Positions 47,560 through 59,519 of a stretch of 64,000 nt of DNA are shown piece by piece. Below the pieces are notes generated by a model. The model saw only the letters and a program-made list of their open reading frames with translations. It made no database searches and had not been told where the DNA came from. Origin of the DNA: Malus domestica (taxonomy: Eukaryota > Streptophyta > Magnoliopsida > Rosales > Rosaceae); the NCBI RefSeq assembly GCF_042453785.1, contig NC_091669.1:10180501-10244500 (forward strand), written 5' to 3'. The position numbers were made by a program, and so were the translations under genes. How positions within the stretch are numbered: the first letter of the stretch is position 1; each line of letters opens with the position of its first letter.

Positions 47560-50500
47560 CTATCCCCTCACAGATTCAGAGTTCATTTGACCTCCGTTCC
47601 CGCCATGGCCATTAAGACCAGAAATGGGCATTGATCGATGAGCAAAATCAGACAAAAGCTTCCGTTGACGCTCATCTGTGTGAGGAAGACTAGCACGCAG
47701 AAGCTCCACAGGCATTTCACGATGTATCGCCTTGGTGGCCTCTGAACCAATAGCTTCTGTGCTTTGCTGACTCTGCGTAAATATTGATTGTACTATTGTT
47801 TCATACTTACTCAGGCAATACTTAGTGAGAAGACCGAAAAATTCATCAAAGGATGCCTGCCAAAGGGCACGGTTAGAAATGCTACAGCTCCCAGCAGCGT
47901 GAGGGTCGCTTAAGAGTACAGTTGCCCTTTCAAGAACAGATTTTAGGATAATAGTGGCCCCATCTCCAGCAGGGCTTCCAAGGGGTCGGAGCGGCGGCTG
48001 CTCTGATGAACAAACTACTGCAACAAGACAAGCACTTAACGCACGAAGATCCATACCATTTACACATGTAGAAACTCTCTTTGCAAGATTACTAGTTGTC
48101 TCAGCAGCTCCAGGATCAGAGGGTAGGCCACCGTACAAAAACCTTAAATGACGGAATACTGTCATACACACAATACGGGCAAGCTCGCTACCAGGGAAGA
48201 GAAGCTGAATAAACTTAGAAAGGAGCTTTCGCCCCTTAGGAAGAGAAACTAAACGTAGGAACACAATGTCATCCTTTGGAGCCAGCCCCGCTGAGTGGCT
48301 GCCTTTACCAAGTGGGTCAACAAGCTGAAGTGATGCAGCCAAACCCTCCAGCAGTATTTGCCGCCTTCGCCTGAGTTGAACCCCACCATCTTGGGGCTGA
48401 CCATGCTGTAGCAGTCGATCAATATCATCAACATCAAGAAGGAGACAAAGGCCATCCTCAACGGCAATTCTAGCAGCAAGCATTGGTTCCTGCTCCAGAG
48501 GCTTCTCAGAGACCTGCTCGCCATCACCAGAACCAGGGGGAGGGTCAACTTCAAGGAGGGGGCGAGGCCTACGTATGGAAGCAAGGGGAATTCTCCCAAG
48601 AGCGTCGACAGAACTATGAGTATGCTGATCAGTACTATTACGGCCGCGGGAAGAGAACTCTCTAAGATGAGATGGGCAAAAAGGATGTTTTGACCGCGAG
48701 CCAGCTGCTTTTTTGGAAAGACTTGCCTGGTGGTAATAATCATCAATATAGGGGTCATTGCTGTGTGTTGCGGCATGCTGCATTTTAAGAATACTCTCTA
48801 TCTCTTCAGATGTCATGTGCTTAGACCTGAACTGGATCCACCCACTCTCACTTTTCTGACTACCAGTATCAGAGCCTTGAGAAAAACGATGTTTTCCTCT
48901 TTTCGGTCTATGATTACTTGTGTCCGACAACCCATGCATTGACTTATGGGATGAAGAAGGGTGAGTACCATAAAATTGAGACTGCATTGCAGCAAAATGG
49001 GCCAAAGATGGCTGAACCGAATGGTGCAATCTCTGCTGTTGTAGCTGCTGCTGTGCTGACAATAATTGTGGGGAAAGAAGTCCATTTTGATGAGGGAGCT
49101 GTTGCTGCAACATATTGTTTCTGAGGCTGGAATGATCGCCGTGCAATACTCCAGCATGAGTAACCCAATGACTCTGTGACCTGCTATTGAAAGGAAGGCT
49201 AGGGTTGGCAAACTGAGGCATGTTCCCTCCATAATGCAACCCATGAGGTAAACCGGCCATATGAAGATTAGAGTTAGATAAAGGAGAAAGGTTTGGTGCA
49301 GAAAAAGGTAACTGGGAACCACCCGCAAGAGCAGAAAGATTCAGCTGATGTGGTGAGCCCTGCGGGGACTTGTTTCCAGGAGGAGGGAATGATGTGAATG
49401 CTGACTTGGGCGGTACAACTGGTTCACTGGAGAAGTGATGCTGGACTGGCTGCTGGTCTGGGTAAGACGATGTTCTGTACAAAGGTTTTGGCTGTTTTGA
49501 TTCTGAAAATCGAGCAGAAGAAGGTTGCGGCTGTGACGACCACCTCTTTCCTTCCTGGGAAAATTCTGTATCAAACATATGCTGATCTAACCAGTTATTG
49601 AAATCTCCGTCTTGGGCCCAATCAGTAGCTGATGAACCTGAAGAAAACACCACGTTAGATAAAGCCAAAATAAAATTTAAGAAAACCGAAAATTGTACGG
49701 AGGCTATATCTATATTACATACTTCACAAATGGAAGAAATCAATCACATAAAAATATACCAAAGAGGTGATAAAAATTAGCTAGCGATAAAAGGGGAGGG
49801 TGGTATAATGACCATAAACAAAAGTTGAAGCCTTAGAACCTTAATTATCTTATAGCTAACTGCTACTGTTTTTCAGCAAGCTTACTTCTATTTTGCAACG
49901 CAAAGCAACGAAACCACCCAATCTTTTGCACATTAAATCTTGAGTATCTAGATCCTAAAAAATCAATCAATGATAAAGAAGAATGTACAAACAATTGTTA
50001 AGCACAACACGACTGTTCTAGTTTTAATACTGTTACAATGAGTGCACTCGTGTTTCAATTTGACAAATTGTTTATGGAATGCTAAAACAAATCATATATG
50101 CTTTGTGATGCATATATGCCGTTAAACAGAGGTAACAAAAGCTTTGTAATGCATATTCAACTATCTTATTTTCTTATTTTCAATGGAGGCTAATTTCCAG
50201 CAGATACTGGTTCAAAGAAACAATTCCAGAGCAAGCCTGCGTGCAACAAAAATAAGAACCACCATAACATGATGACAATGGTTGACAGTTACTCACTTTC
50301 TCGTGAAAAAGACCCTGAACCTCTGTCTCCAATAACACCTGGATGTCTTGGTCCTGTTACAACTTTGTTTAACTGTGCAAAAGAAAAACTATGTCACTAC
50401 TAAGAATTAGTGAGGGCAGAATGGGCAATTAAGATGAAAATGTCAGGAAAATGCACTCCATGGACCAGAAAGATCAAGCATTCTCCAAAAGAATGAAAAT

Positions 50501-52579
50501 TGTCACATCTAAAAACTTTTGAGCTTGAAAGACAAACATATTGATTGTTCACAAATATAACAATCAAACACGGAAATAGAAATGAAGAAACTAACATAAT
50601 CTGCTTCATTCAAACCAGCACATTTACATGGTAGAACCATCACTAGTAAGTCGTAAGTACTGGCAAGTGGCAGATAAGATTCTGGATGAAAAACATAGCT
50701 CTATCGTTCCAGTCTTACTTTGTTAAAATCGAAATGACATCAGCAATTCAGCATAAAAAATAATACCTCAAGAACAAATAAAAGGATATATTCAGATACT
50801 AAAAAAAGTTCATATGAAACCAAAAAAAGAGAAGAAAAAAAAAGTTCATATATTATTTACACAAATTTATGTGTATCACTACGCAAAAACAAAGGATTGA
50901 AGTATCTCACAACTGAATGTCATGTTTCCTATGATAAGTACTGTCAACATAGTGATAAGAATTAAAAAAATTCAGGACCAAAAGGCATGCAATACTGAGA
51001 TATAAATTAATAGTACTTCTAAAAGAAGAAAGTGGGCAACCGTCACTAAGATCTTTGCATGCATGACGAAAATACAAACATCAAACACAACTCAAGGATC
51101 TAGCATCAATACCACATTTGAGAAATAACAACAAAAAAATGTCATATTGGGGAATTTATACAATAAGTACAGCCGTACAACTTTCATTCCAAAACCATGT
51201 CAAACAAAAGATGTGGCCCGACAGAAATTGATTGCAGACAAACTCAACTGTTTGCAAAGTCATCAAAGTTAAGAAAGCTGACCTTTGCAAAAGTGCTTGC
51301 CAGGTCATCTATGTCAGATAAAGATCCCATACCAAGAGCCTATGCAAAAGGAAAGATTGAGGTCAGTAAACATGTTTTATATTACTGAAGGCCCTGCAAC
51401 ATATTTCATTAAACTAAATAGACAATGGTGAAGCTTATAACAAGGAATAAAAATAATAGGGAAAAGGTTGCACATAGCATCAGGCAAGGTGTTTGAGTAC
51501 TCAGAATCAACAACAACAACAAAGCCTTTTCCCACTAAGTGGGGGTTTGAGTACTCAGAATGAATAAAGAAAAATATATGCACGCTGCTTAAGTGTAAGC
51601 GAACAATTTAGCATGTGAAACAATGCTTCAGAAAGAACAACAAATGCTGCAAATTGAACACAATAAACTATTGCACTGTTGGCCTCACGGACCATTGTAA
51701 GGTAAGCTGGGAAAAGATTAACTAACCTCATCCTTCTCAAATAAATGGTACTCATTATCAGCAGGCCCGAACAAAGGTTTTCTGCCTTCCTCGTGGTCCA
51801 AACCCCCCAACTCAACTTCGTCCACCACATTTTGACCGAAAAATTCATATTGTGATGCATCAAAGAGTTTATTCTCTGTATGGCAATAGGAAAAAAGCGT
51901 TAGGTGTCCAAAAAAGAGAGCTAATTTCAACAGTTCATAAACAAGTAAAGCAGCGAAAACGAATTATCAAGGTCATGGTACTAAGTGCTAATAGCGCAGT
52001 GCATACTAACAACAGAAAATCAAGCCATTGTTCAAAAACCGAAGAGCGAATTATATACCCCAACTACTTATTTCCATACAATTCAAAACACAATGACAAC
52101 CAAATTTTCAGTCTTTCTCATAACTAGGCTTCTCAATTCAGTCAAGACGAGAACTTGACCCGAATCATATAAGCTCGAAACAGCCTTAAAGCCAAATTCA
52201 GCGAAGCTCTCTGCAGAAATTATTGAGCAACAAAAGCTTACATCCATAAACAATAATCATAAACTCCGAATTTCGACTTCAATACAATCTCCCAAACAAG
52301 ATACAGAAGCAGGTCGAAAAATTAAAACCCTAACTTTTTATTTTCTGGTGAGAATGATAGGAAAAAGGAAAAAGATTAGCATGCCAATTTTCGCCTCAGA
52401 TTCTTCGAACTACAAAGACATACAAACATATATGATTTTCTTTTCTTTTCCTTCAACTTTCTCAGCACCCAGACAACCTCTTAAGCAAAAGAGGAAAAAA
52501 AAAATAGATCTTGAAGGAGCAGACCCGACGAGGAACTCTCAAGCAAGTCCCTGAAATCTGTGCCATTAGATCTCTCCAT
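47560..52579 (-). CDS. PAT1: PAT1 homologue, mRNA decapping activator
   Basis: PAT1 links deadenylated mRNA to decapping in P-bodies, binding the LSM1-7 ring and the DDX6-type helicase. Five coding exons (52579-52525, 51875-51727, 51339-51283, 50372-50297, 49637-47560) give 804 residues in one frame. The N terminus runs [18 protein letters not shown] into [18 protein letters not shown] and then [19 protein letters not shown], blocks typical of plant PAT1. The middle is Gln/Ser/Pro-rich and disordered. The conserved part contains [20 protein letters not shown] and a C-terminal helical domain ([40 protein letters not shown]). The first donor (G then GTCTGC) is weak but restores the frame exactly. 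A GA-rich leader lies upstream (52820-52870). Confidence 0.93.
51508..51544 (-). mobile_element. 37-bp SINE insertion with 17-bp target duplication in a PAT1 intron
   Basis: GTTTGAGTACTCAGAAT occurs at 51491-51507 and 51545-51561. Between them only CAACAACAACAACAAAGCC plus TTTTCCCACTAAGTGGGG is found, the reverse of an Au-type SINE 3' end. It is therefore an extremely 5'-truncated but genuine retrotransposition event. Confidence 0.88.
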
Positions 52580-53189
52580 ATTAACAGACCGAACAAAACC
52601 ACCGTCCGCGGCCCTAAAAACCCGAAGCTCCGCCGCAGAAGCAAAAACTACGTCGTATTGGTCCGGATCAGCACAAACAGCAAACCGCGCCGAGACTCGG
52701 AGGCTTCAGTAGGAGATTACGCGGTGGAGGGAAGAAAATGGGGGGATGGCAAGGGAGTGTAAATCGAAGGGAATCCGAGGGTCAAATTCGGCAAAAAGGG
52801 TTAACCCCTCTCTCTTCTGAGAGGGATATTAGAGAGAGAGAGGGGGAGGAGAGAGAGAAAGAGAGGGTTATGTGGGTTAGGTCATTTTTTCTTTGCAGCG
52901 CGAAAGGAAGAAGACGACTTTCGCATTGGCGCACGTGCCTTCCTCCAGAGAAGCGGTGGGCAAATACAGATAGAGAAGGTGCGTTGAGGTGGCGCGCTCT
53001 CATTGGTTGGCTTCCAACTGCATTTTTCACTATTAAAACTCGGATATTCGGACTCGGATGCGTAAATGGACCATTATGTCCGGGTCGACTGTTAAGATGT
53101 TTTTCCGTGTCATTGTTTAGTTGTCTGACTCGTCACATGATATTATTAATCGTTTTAAGTTATAATCGGTGGAATTGTAAAGTATTAGT

Positions 53190-53425
53190 TATGAGGATTT
53201 ATTTGCATGTGCTTTTAAAATGATTAAGAGTGATTTTAGAGAAAATGTTTTTGGATTCCAAAAGCACTTGAAGTGCTTTCGAGAAGAAATATCAGTTATG
53301 TGCTTCTTCCAATAAGCACTTTAAGTAATTTTTCAGAATTTACTTACATTTTTACTAAAGAATATTAGTTCTAAAAACATTTTCACCAAAAGCGCTTTCA
53401 GTTATTTTAAAAACACATATTCACA
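53190..53425. mobile_element. Second copy of the 39951-40169 MITE family, diverged
   Basis: It shares GATTTTAGAGAAAATGTTTT, GCACTTGAAGTGCTTTC-like and TTTTCACCAAAAGCGCTTTC sequence, in the same order, with the MITE at 39951. The terminal repeats have decayed, so the ends are approximate. Confidence 0.7.
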
Positions 53426-53899
53426 CTTCTTTTTACTTACCACACACCCTTCTTAATTTCAGCTGTCGGATCGAATGAATTGAAAAATAAAAGGCTAGAA
53501 ATTAACAAAGAGTGTGTTAGAAGTAAATAATGAATGTATGGATATACCACCCAATATGTAATTACATTAATTTTGATCATTTGGTAAGCTTTCCTGTCAC
53601 ACAAGGTTGATTTTTGCTACTGAATTATATTATAATATTAAAATTAAACTCATTTATTTTTCACTCTTGATATCTTATTTGAGGGTGTGTGATCACGTGT
53701 TTCTTAGTCGTCAAGACCAAATAAACATTTCTAACAACATTGACAAAAAAAAAAACATTTCTAACAACAACAAATACATTAGTAATAGGATAGTGTTATC
53801 CAAATACTCATTTTTACTTTTTAATTTCTAGGTATCAAACCGGATGAATTGAAAAAATAATGACTAAAAATTAATAAAATTATGTTGAAAGTAAAAATA

Positions 53900-54053
53900 A
53901 GGGAACTTTAACGAAAAGCACCCGGTACTGTTCACTTTAACGAAAAACCACATTTTTACACTAAAAAGTCAATCCTGGTACTATTCACTTTACCCTTTAT
54001 TTTGTCCTTATCATTAAAACTCAAAGTTTTCAAGCCCTTTTCATTAGTTTCCT
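53900..54053. mobile_element. 154-bp hAT-like MITE
   Basis: TAAAAATA flanks both sides (53892-53899 and 54054-54061), an 8-bp duplication as made by hAT elements. The termini AGGGAACTTTAACGAAAAG and (complement) AGGAAACTAATGAAAAGGG are inverted repeats. I recall close copies as very numerous in apple-type genomes. Confidence 0.85.
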
Positions 54054-54335
54054 TAAAAATAAATGTGTTTAGGATACGTAAGAATGTGACTGTCACGTAT
54101 AAAAATATCTGATTTGTAGCCGACGATGGAGTTACGCGTGTTGCCGCGTGACAATGCCAACTTGGACTTATGCCTTTTTTTTATTATTGGACCTTGAGAA
54201 GGGAATGCATATCAGCATGCGGGACTCCACGGTGAGATTGGTTGACACGTCATCGTTTTAGGAGAGGATATTCTAGAGCCTAGGATTTAGAGAAGAATAT
54301 AGCGAGACGGTGCGTTTTGGTTTTTATTGCTATTA

Positions 54336-54512
54336 GAGGTGGTGAATCAACCACATTGGGTTTTTAACGAGTACCTGTTAAGATCTGTTTAATTGGGTAT
54401 CATCATAATATAACAAGATATTGGTTGTGGTAATAATTGCGTAAGTTCAAATTAAATTAAACAGATCTTAACGGGTACATGTTAACAACCCAATAGATTA
54501 ATTTATCACCTC
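54336..54512. mobile_element. 177-bp fold-back MITE with 12-bp direct flank
   Basis: TTATTGCTATTA occurs directly on both sides (54324-54335 and 54513-54524). Arms of about 60 bases match, beginning GAGGTGGTGAATCAACCACA on the left and, by complement, GAGGTGATAAATTAATCTAT on the right, and sharing GTTAAGATCTGTTTAATT. Flank length suggests a Mutator-like MITE with a chance extension of the duplication. Confidence 0.85.
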
Positions 54513-54524
54513 TTATTGCTATTA

Positions 54525-55990
54525 TTTTGCTAACAGATTTTCCAAAGGGAAGTGTGATAATAATTTCTCATTCATGAAACGTGTAAGATGAGAAATCAGA
54601 GATGATTTAAGAGTTGCCTAATTCTCCCTTGTAAGCAAGAAATTGGGTAGCAAGAAAAGTAGGGTGTTAGAAATCTGGTAACAAACATAACTCTAAATGT
54701 GAAAGACAATCATTTAATCTAAGGATTTCAAAAAAAATAAAAAATAAAAATAAACCATTCAATTTGAAACAGTTTTCATCACAATAATGTTGGATAATTA
54801 CATTTTGCGGTCACAATTCAATTAACAATAGGTCATAATAATTGATACAATAAGTATACAGCCGACTGATGTATTGACGCCATAATTAGTCCATATAACA
54901 ATACTCTTTCATTGTTGACCCTCTTTTGCGATGAAATTACATTGTTGTTAGTTTGTTTACGAAATTGTTATTGACAATAAAAGAGAGAAGAGTGAATAAT
55001 ATTTTTTTTTGAAGTGTCAATAACAATTTTTTTTATTTCTAAAGTCTCAATTTTTAACCTATACAACTTAGGCCAATGAATGAAAACTTGGAATTGCTTT
55101 CAACTAAGTTGTGTTTAAGAGTTGAGGAGTGAGGAGAGAACCTAATTAGACCAGGTTTTATATAGCTAATTAAGATGAGAGAGGGTTAGGGATTAGGTGT
55201 TTAGTCGTTTTCTCTCGAGCAATATAATTCATATAATTCATACATTTGTTTCATATAAAATTTCTCTCCATCCCAGATTAATTATGACTAGTTAATTAGG
55301 ACAATATATAGTTGTTAAGAACTACAATTAATTACTAGATTTCCAAAAAGAACAAATTCAATCCATTAGCATGCGTAAAGTGCAATCATCATTCTTGAAA
55401 TAAACATATAACACATACATATCAAAGCAATCTAAGTTCACCTCTTTAAGCAACGACTTGTAGCTGAAGCGATTAAACGCAAAAGGCAAGGACATGTATT
55501 CAATGCTCCCATCTATCCGTAAACATATACCACATACATATATGTACACAACCAAAATTTACCCCTTGATCAAGCATATATTTGTAACACGAGTAGGTAA
55601 GAGCATTTCATCTCCGCAACCAAGGTATTGTATTCCATTCCTCCTCTCCATTAGTATGTGTGCATGTCTTGAACCAAAGTAGAATGGTGGACTTAAGGCA
55701 CAGCAAATGATAATCCCAAAATTTACCTCTTTGTTAAGAAAAGGTTCAAACAGTCGAGCATCCATCCCCGCATCTGAGGTCATTTATTTGATTCTCCCCC
55801 TCCTTATACGTAATAATCTCAAGATTTTGATTGAAGCAAAGCTGGCCTGAAGGCTGAGACCCTAAAGCTGCGGGCTCAGGCCGGTCAATTCACATGCAGA
55901 GGGCCGGGAGTGAGGCTGAAGCCGCTGACCCTAACCCCGCCCGCCCATGCACGTGGAATGTTTGTATACATTTTCCATCAGTTTAGCAAA
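54525..55990. other. Intergenic spacer upstream of the epimerase gene
   Basis: AT-rich with no coding exon or repeat structure that I can support. A CACGTG site lies near 55950 and may belong to the epimerase promoter. Confidence 0.45.
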
Positions 55991-56000
55991 ACACAAAGAC

Positions 56001-56894
56001 CTCTCTCTCTCTCTCTCTCCCCCTCCGAATATTCATGGCGGTTGCTATTTCCTTTTCACTCATATAACTTTGGTGACACTTCTTTGTCTCACACTTGCTC
56101 AATATATATAAATATAGATACATTCCACCTAATCTTCCTCCTCCTTATACAAAAACGACTAGAGACGTTTTATATTCCCAAGTCCTCGTTTCGACCGGCC
56201 GGTTTCTGCATTTCTGAGGTCACCAGTTTAACGTTTCTGTGTGGCAGCCGAGACTCCTCAGGTTCTCCTCATGAATCTCAGCCCTTGCTTAATCATTAGT
56301 TTCTGTCATTAGGGTTCCTTAAATTCATTGAAAGTTGTGTTTCCCATATTTTCGTTGCGTCTAAATCACTTCGTTTACCATGTTTCTGTAACGTTTCTTT
56401 CTTTGCCTATAACTCCTTTTCCTTCTAGTATATTAATTTTTTTTTAATACTTTCGTAACGCTCTTTGTTGGGTCGGAATTGGGAGTCATATATCGATGCT
56501 GAATTTTACTATACCTCCATACATCTTTCTTTGCCTATAACTCCTTTTCGTATTTAAATCATCATCATTTATGATTTTTTTTTTCTTTTTAACTTTTTAT
56601 GAGCAAGGAACGGAGTCAGAAATTTTACCATACACACTCACCCAGAATTTGAATATTATGTCATTTGTTTTTATGACGTTTTCAAATAAGCTATAAGTCA
56701 ATAAGTCTATCTACGATAAGTCGGCAGAGTCGGCCAATTGTATTAGGTAAATAAGCATATAGGGCACATCGAGCATAGACTTTGGACTCATCACAATAGA
56801 CAATTTTTAGTCCTGTATAAGCACTTTTTAATAAAGTGTTTCACTACCAAATTTGATTTTTCTACCAATTCTCTCTGTGGTTGCAGTTGCAGGC
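56001..56894 (+). promoter_or_regulatory. CT-rich leader and probable 5'-UTR intron of the epimerase gene
   Basis: A (CT)n tract at 56001-56023 is followed by TATATATAAATATAGATAC (about 56102-56120). The sequence then reads like a spliced leader: a possible donor follows GAGACTCCTCAG (about 56261), and the acceptor TTGCAG lies just before the ATG at 56895. Introns in the 5' UTR are common in this family. The exact transcription start was not determined. Confidence 0.45.
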
Positions 56895-58983
56895 ATGGAT
56901 ATTGCAGACTCGAAACGAAGGAGCAAATTCTCCGGCAAGATTTTCGCAGCTGCCGGCCTAATCACCCTCTGCATTGTCTTGTTCAAGCAGTCACATGATT
57001 CTAGCAGTCCCAACAAGGTCTGTTTCCGATTTATAGTTTTCGGTTTTGTTCTTTTTTTGACAAGATTTCTTTACATTCATCTCATGTTTTTGTATATCTG
57101 CAGTTCTCTTATCATGAAGCAGGGATCACGCATGTCTTGGTCACAGGAGGTGCTGGTTACATAGGCTCTCATGCTGTGCTTAGGCTTTTGAAGGACTCAT
57201 ACCGTGTAACGATAGTGGTATATATCGATCATTCTTGAAAGCTTTTTCTTCGTAATTCTTACATGATTTGTCGATTGAAAACCCTTTAATTTGTGTCTTT
57301 TCACAGGACAATCTTTCTCGAGGAAACATCGGTGCTGTTAGGGTTCTTCAACAGTTGTTTCCACAACCCGGGAGGCTGCAATTCATATACGCTGACCTCG
57401 GAGATGCAAAAGCCGTATCCTAATATGTTTCTTTTGTATATTCTACTTTAAACTAATCTAAACTGTGGAAAAGGTGAACTGAACTCGAGTGAACAATGTA
57501 TTGGATATTCCTTGATTCTTGTCTTAGGTCAATAAGATCTTCTCAGAGAATGCATTTGATGCTGTCATGCATTTTGCAGCTGTTGCTTATGTTGGTGAAA
57601 GTACACTCGAGCCTCTTCGGTATTCGATCGTCAATTTCATGTTCATTAAGTTTCGTTTCTTCTCTGTTAACCTTTTAATGACATACAATTAGTGTTCTTC
57701 TGCAGATATTATCACAATATCACATCAAATACACTGTTGGTTTTGGAGGCAATGGCAGCACACAATGTAAAAACATTGATCTATTCCAGTACTTGTGCCA
57801 CTTATGGTGAACCTGAGAAGATGCCGATCACAGAAGAAACCGAGCAAGTGAGATTCATAACACAGTTTAGTTTGTCAGTTAATCATGTATTAACTGCAAC
57901 GTTTAAATGTTGTGTTGGTACATCAACCCAAATAAAACACAGATTAACAGTTGTATCAAGATGTGCTAATTTCCAAAATACTCGATATTTATAATTGTCT
58001 GAATTCAGGTCCCAATCAATCCATATGGAAAAGCAAAGAAGATGGCAGAAGATATCATTCTAGATTTCTCCAAAAACTCAAACATGGCCGTCATGATCTT
58101 ACGGTAGGCCGTGAATTCTGCTTAATTCTTTGAAAAGTGTGTGTGTGTGTGTGTGCGCGAGCACAGTGCTCGCGCTACTTTGTCTATGAATTCTTCAACA
58201 CAGCAGGAGGCATGAACAATTTCTTCAAAATGAATAGTTTGGGTATAACTGAAGCTAACATATATACGGTTATGTATCCAGATATTTTAATGTGATAGGA
58301 TCAGACCCTGAGGGAAGACTAGGAGAGGCTCCTCGACCTGAGCTACGTGAGCAGGGACGAATCTCTGGTGCCTGTTTTGATGCCGCTCGAGGGATTATTC
58401 CTGGACTGAAGGTACTTTTCTCCCTCGGTCCCCCTCCTCTTTTCCAGTACACTTGTTTAGGCCAAAATCAATGTGAGAAATTGAATTATTTTGTCTATGT
58501 CATTGATTCTAGGTCAGAGGAACAGACTATGAAACAGCTGATGGCACTTGTGTGAGGGACTATATAGATGTCACTGACCTGGTTGATGCTCATGTAAAAG
58601 CTCTCGCCAACGCACAACCTGGGAAGGTTGGGATCTACAATGTCGGCACTGGAAAAGGTTAAGAAATCTGTCATTTCCCTTGAAATTATTATCATCCTTT
58701 CCTTACCCTTGCCTCGCTGGCCCTGCATTTCCTGAAGTTATTTTGGATCATTTTGATCACAGGTAGTTCAGTGAAGGAATTTGTTGAGGCATGCAAGAAG
58801 GCGACAGGGGTGGACATAAAGGTTGATTACCTCGACAGAAGGCCAGGGGACTATGCTAAAGTTTATAGTGATCCTTCCAAGGTAAGGCAAGAGCTGAATT
58901 GGACAGCCCACTACACACTTCAAGAGAGCCTGCAGATTGCATGGAGATGGCAAAAATCGCATTTGAATGGCTATGGTCCTTAG
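56895..58983 (+). CDS. UDP-arabinose 4-epimerase (MUR4/UXE type)
   Basis: Golgi NAD-dependent SDR enzyme that interconverts UDP-xylose and UDP-arabinose for wall polysaccharides and arabinosylated proteins. Nine coding exons (56895-57017, 57104-57217, 57307-57414, 57528-57619, 57706-57847, 58009-58103, 58282-58411, 58513-58657, 58763-58983) give 389 residues in one frame. A short cytosolic tail and one membrane segment ([15 protein letters not shown], residues about 15-30) make a type II topology. The NAD loop is GGAGYIGSH, active-site residues lie in SSTCATYG and YGKAKK, and the [16 protein letters not shown] block marks the plant UXE branch. The family is often about 415 residues. The shorter N terminus here follows from the first ATG, and an upstream coding exon cannot be excluded. 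Confidence 0.93.
58137..58175. repeat. (GT)n tract next to a perfect palindrome in an epimerase intron
   Basis: About ten GT repeats run into arms GCGCGAGCAC (58155-58164) and GTGCTCGCGC (58166-58175) around a single A. It lies 34 bases past the donor site of the intron between coding exons 6 and 7. Alternating purine-pyrimidine sequence plus a palindrome favours Z-DNA or cruciform formation. Confidence 0.85.
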
Positions 58984-59519
58984 GTTGAAAAGATACCAGA
59001 GATAGCATTGCGGAAGCAGGATGTTGCTCCTTGAGTTGAACTTGGATTTCCTATTAATTGGAACACTACATAAATTTCCAATCGGCAAGGAAGAAAGTCT
59101 ATGGGTTCGTTGAGAGAAGAGAGTGCCCTCCCTCTTGATTCGTATAGGACAAGAGTAACCCTGCGTGTATTTTTTACTCCTGTACTTTGTTCAAGCCCAG
59201 AAAAAGAAAAGGAGAGGATATTAGATAGCTGATCTAAACAGATGAAACATTTACAGTACTGTATAAATAGCCAGTTTGAGTGTTATCTGCAGATAAGTAT
59301 AATTGCCAAATTTCATGTAAATTGCTCTAAATCACTTAAAACAAATTAGTTTCTTTCCTATTTTCCTTGGCAATGTATGAGTTCTCTATTTGAAGAACAA
59401 TTGATAAATCATAAATGAATGCTCGTGTCGTATATTTACTGATCTATAAAATGCTATCATGCTAATAGCTTAGCAAGAGTGAGAAAGCAGTACCTGTTAC
59501 CATAGGTTGTAAATCTTTG

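Noticed and set aside
48249-49328. Frames of 170-175 residues antiparallel to or overlapping PAT1
   Set aside because: Shadow frames of the large PAT1 exon; the PAT1 frame has clear family similarity and these do not.
52738-53223. 161-residue plus-strand frame upstream of PAT1
   Set aside because: It crosses the GA-rich leader of PAT1 and spacer DNA; no domain or splice support.
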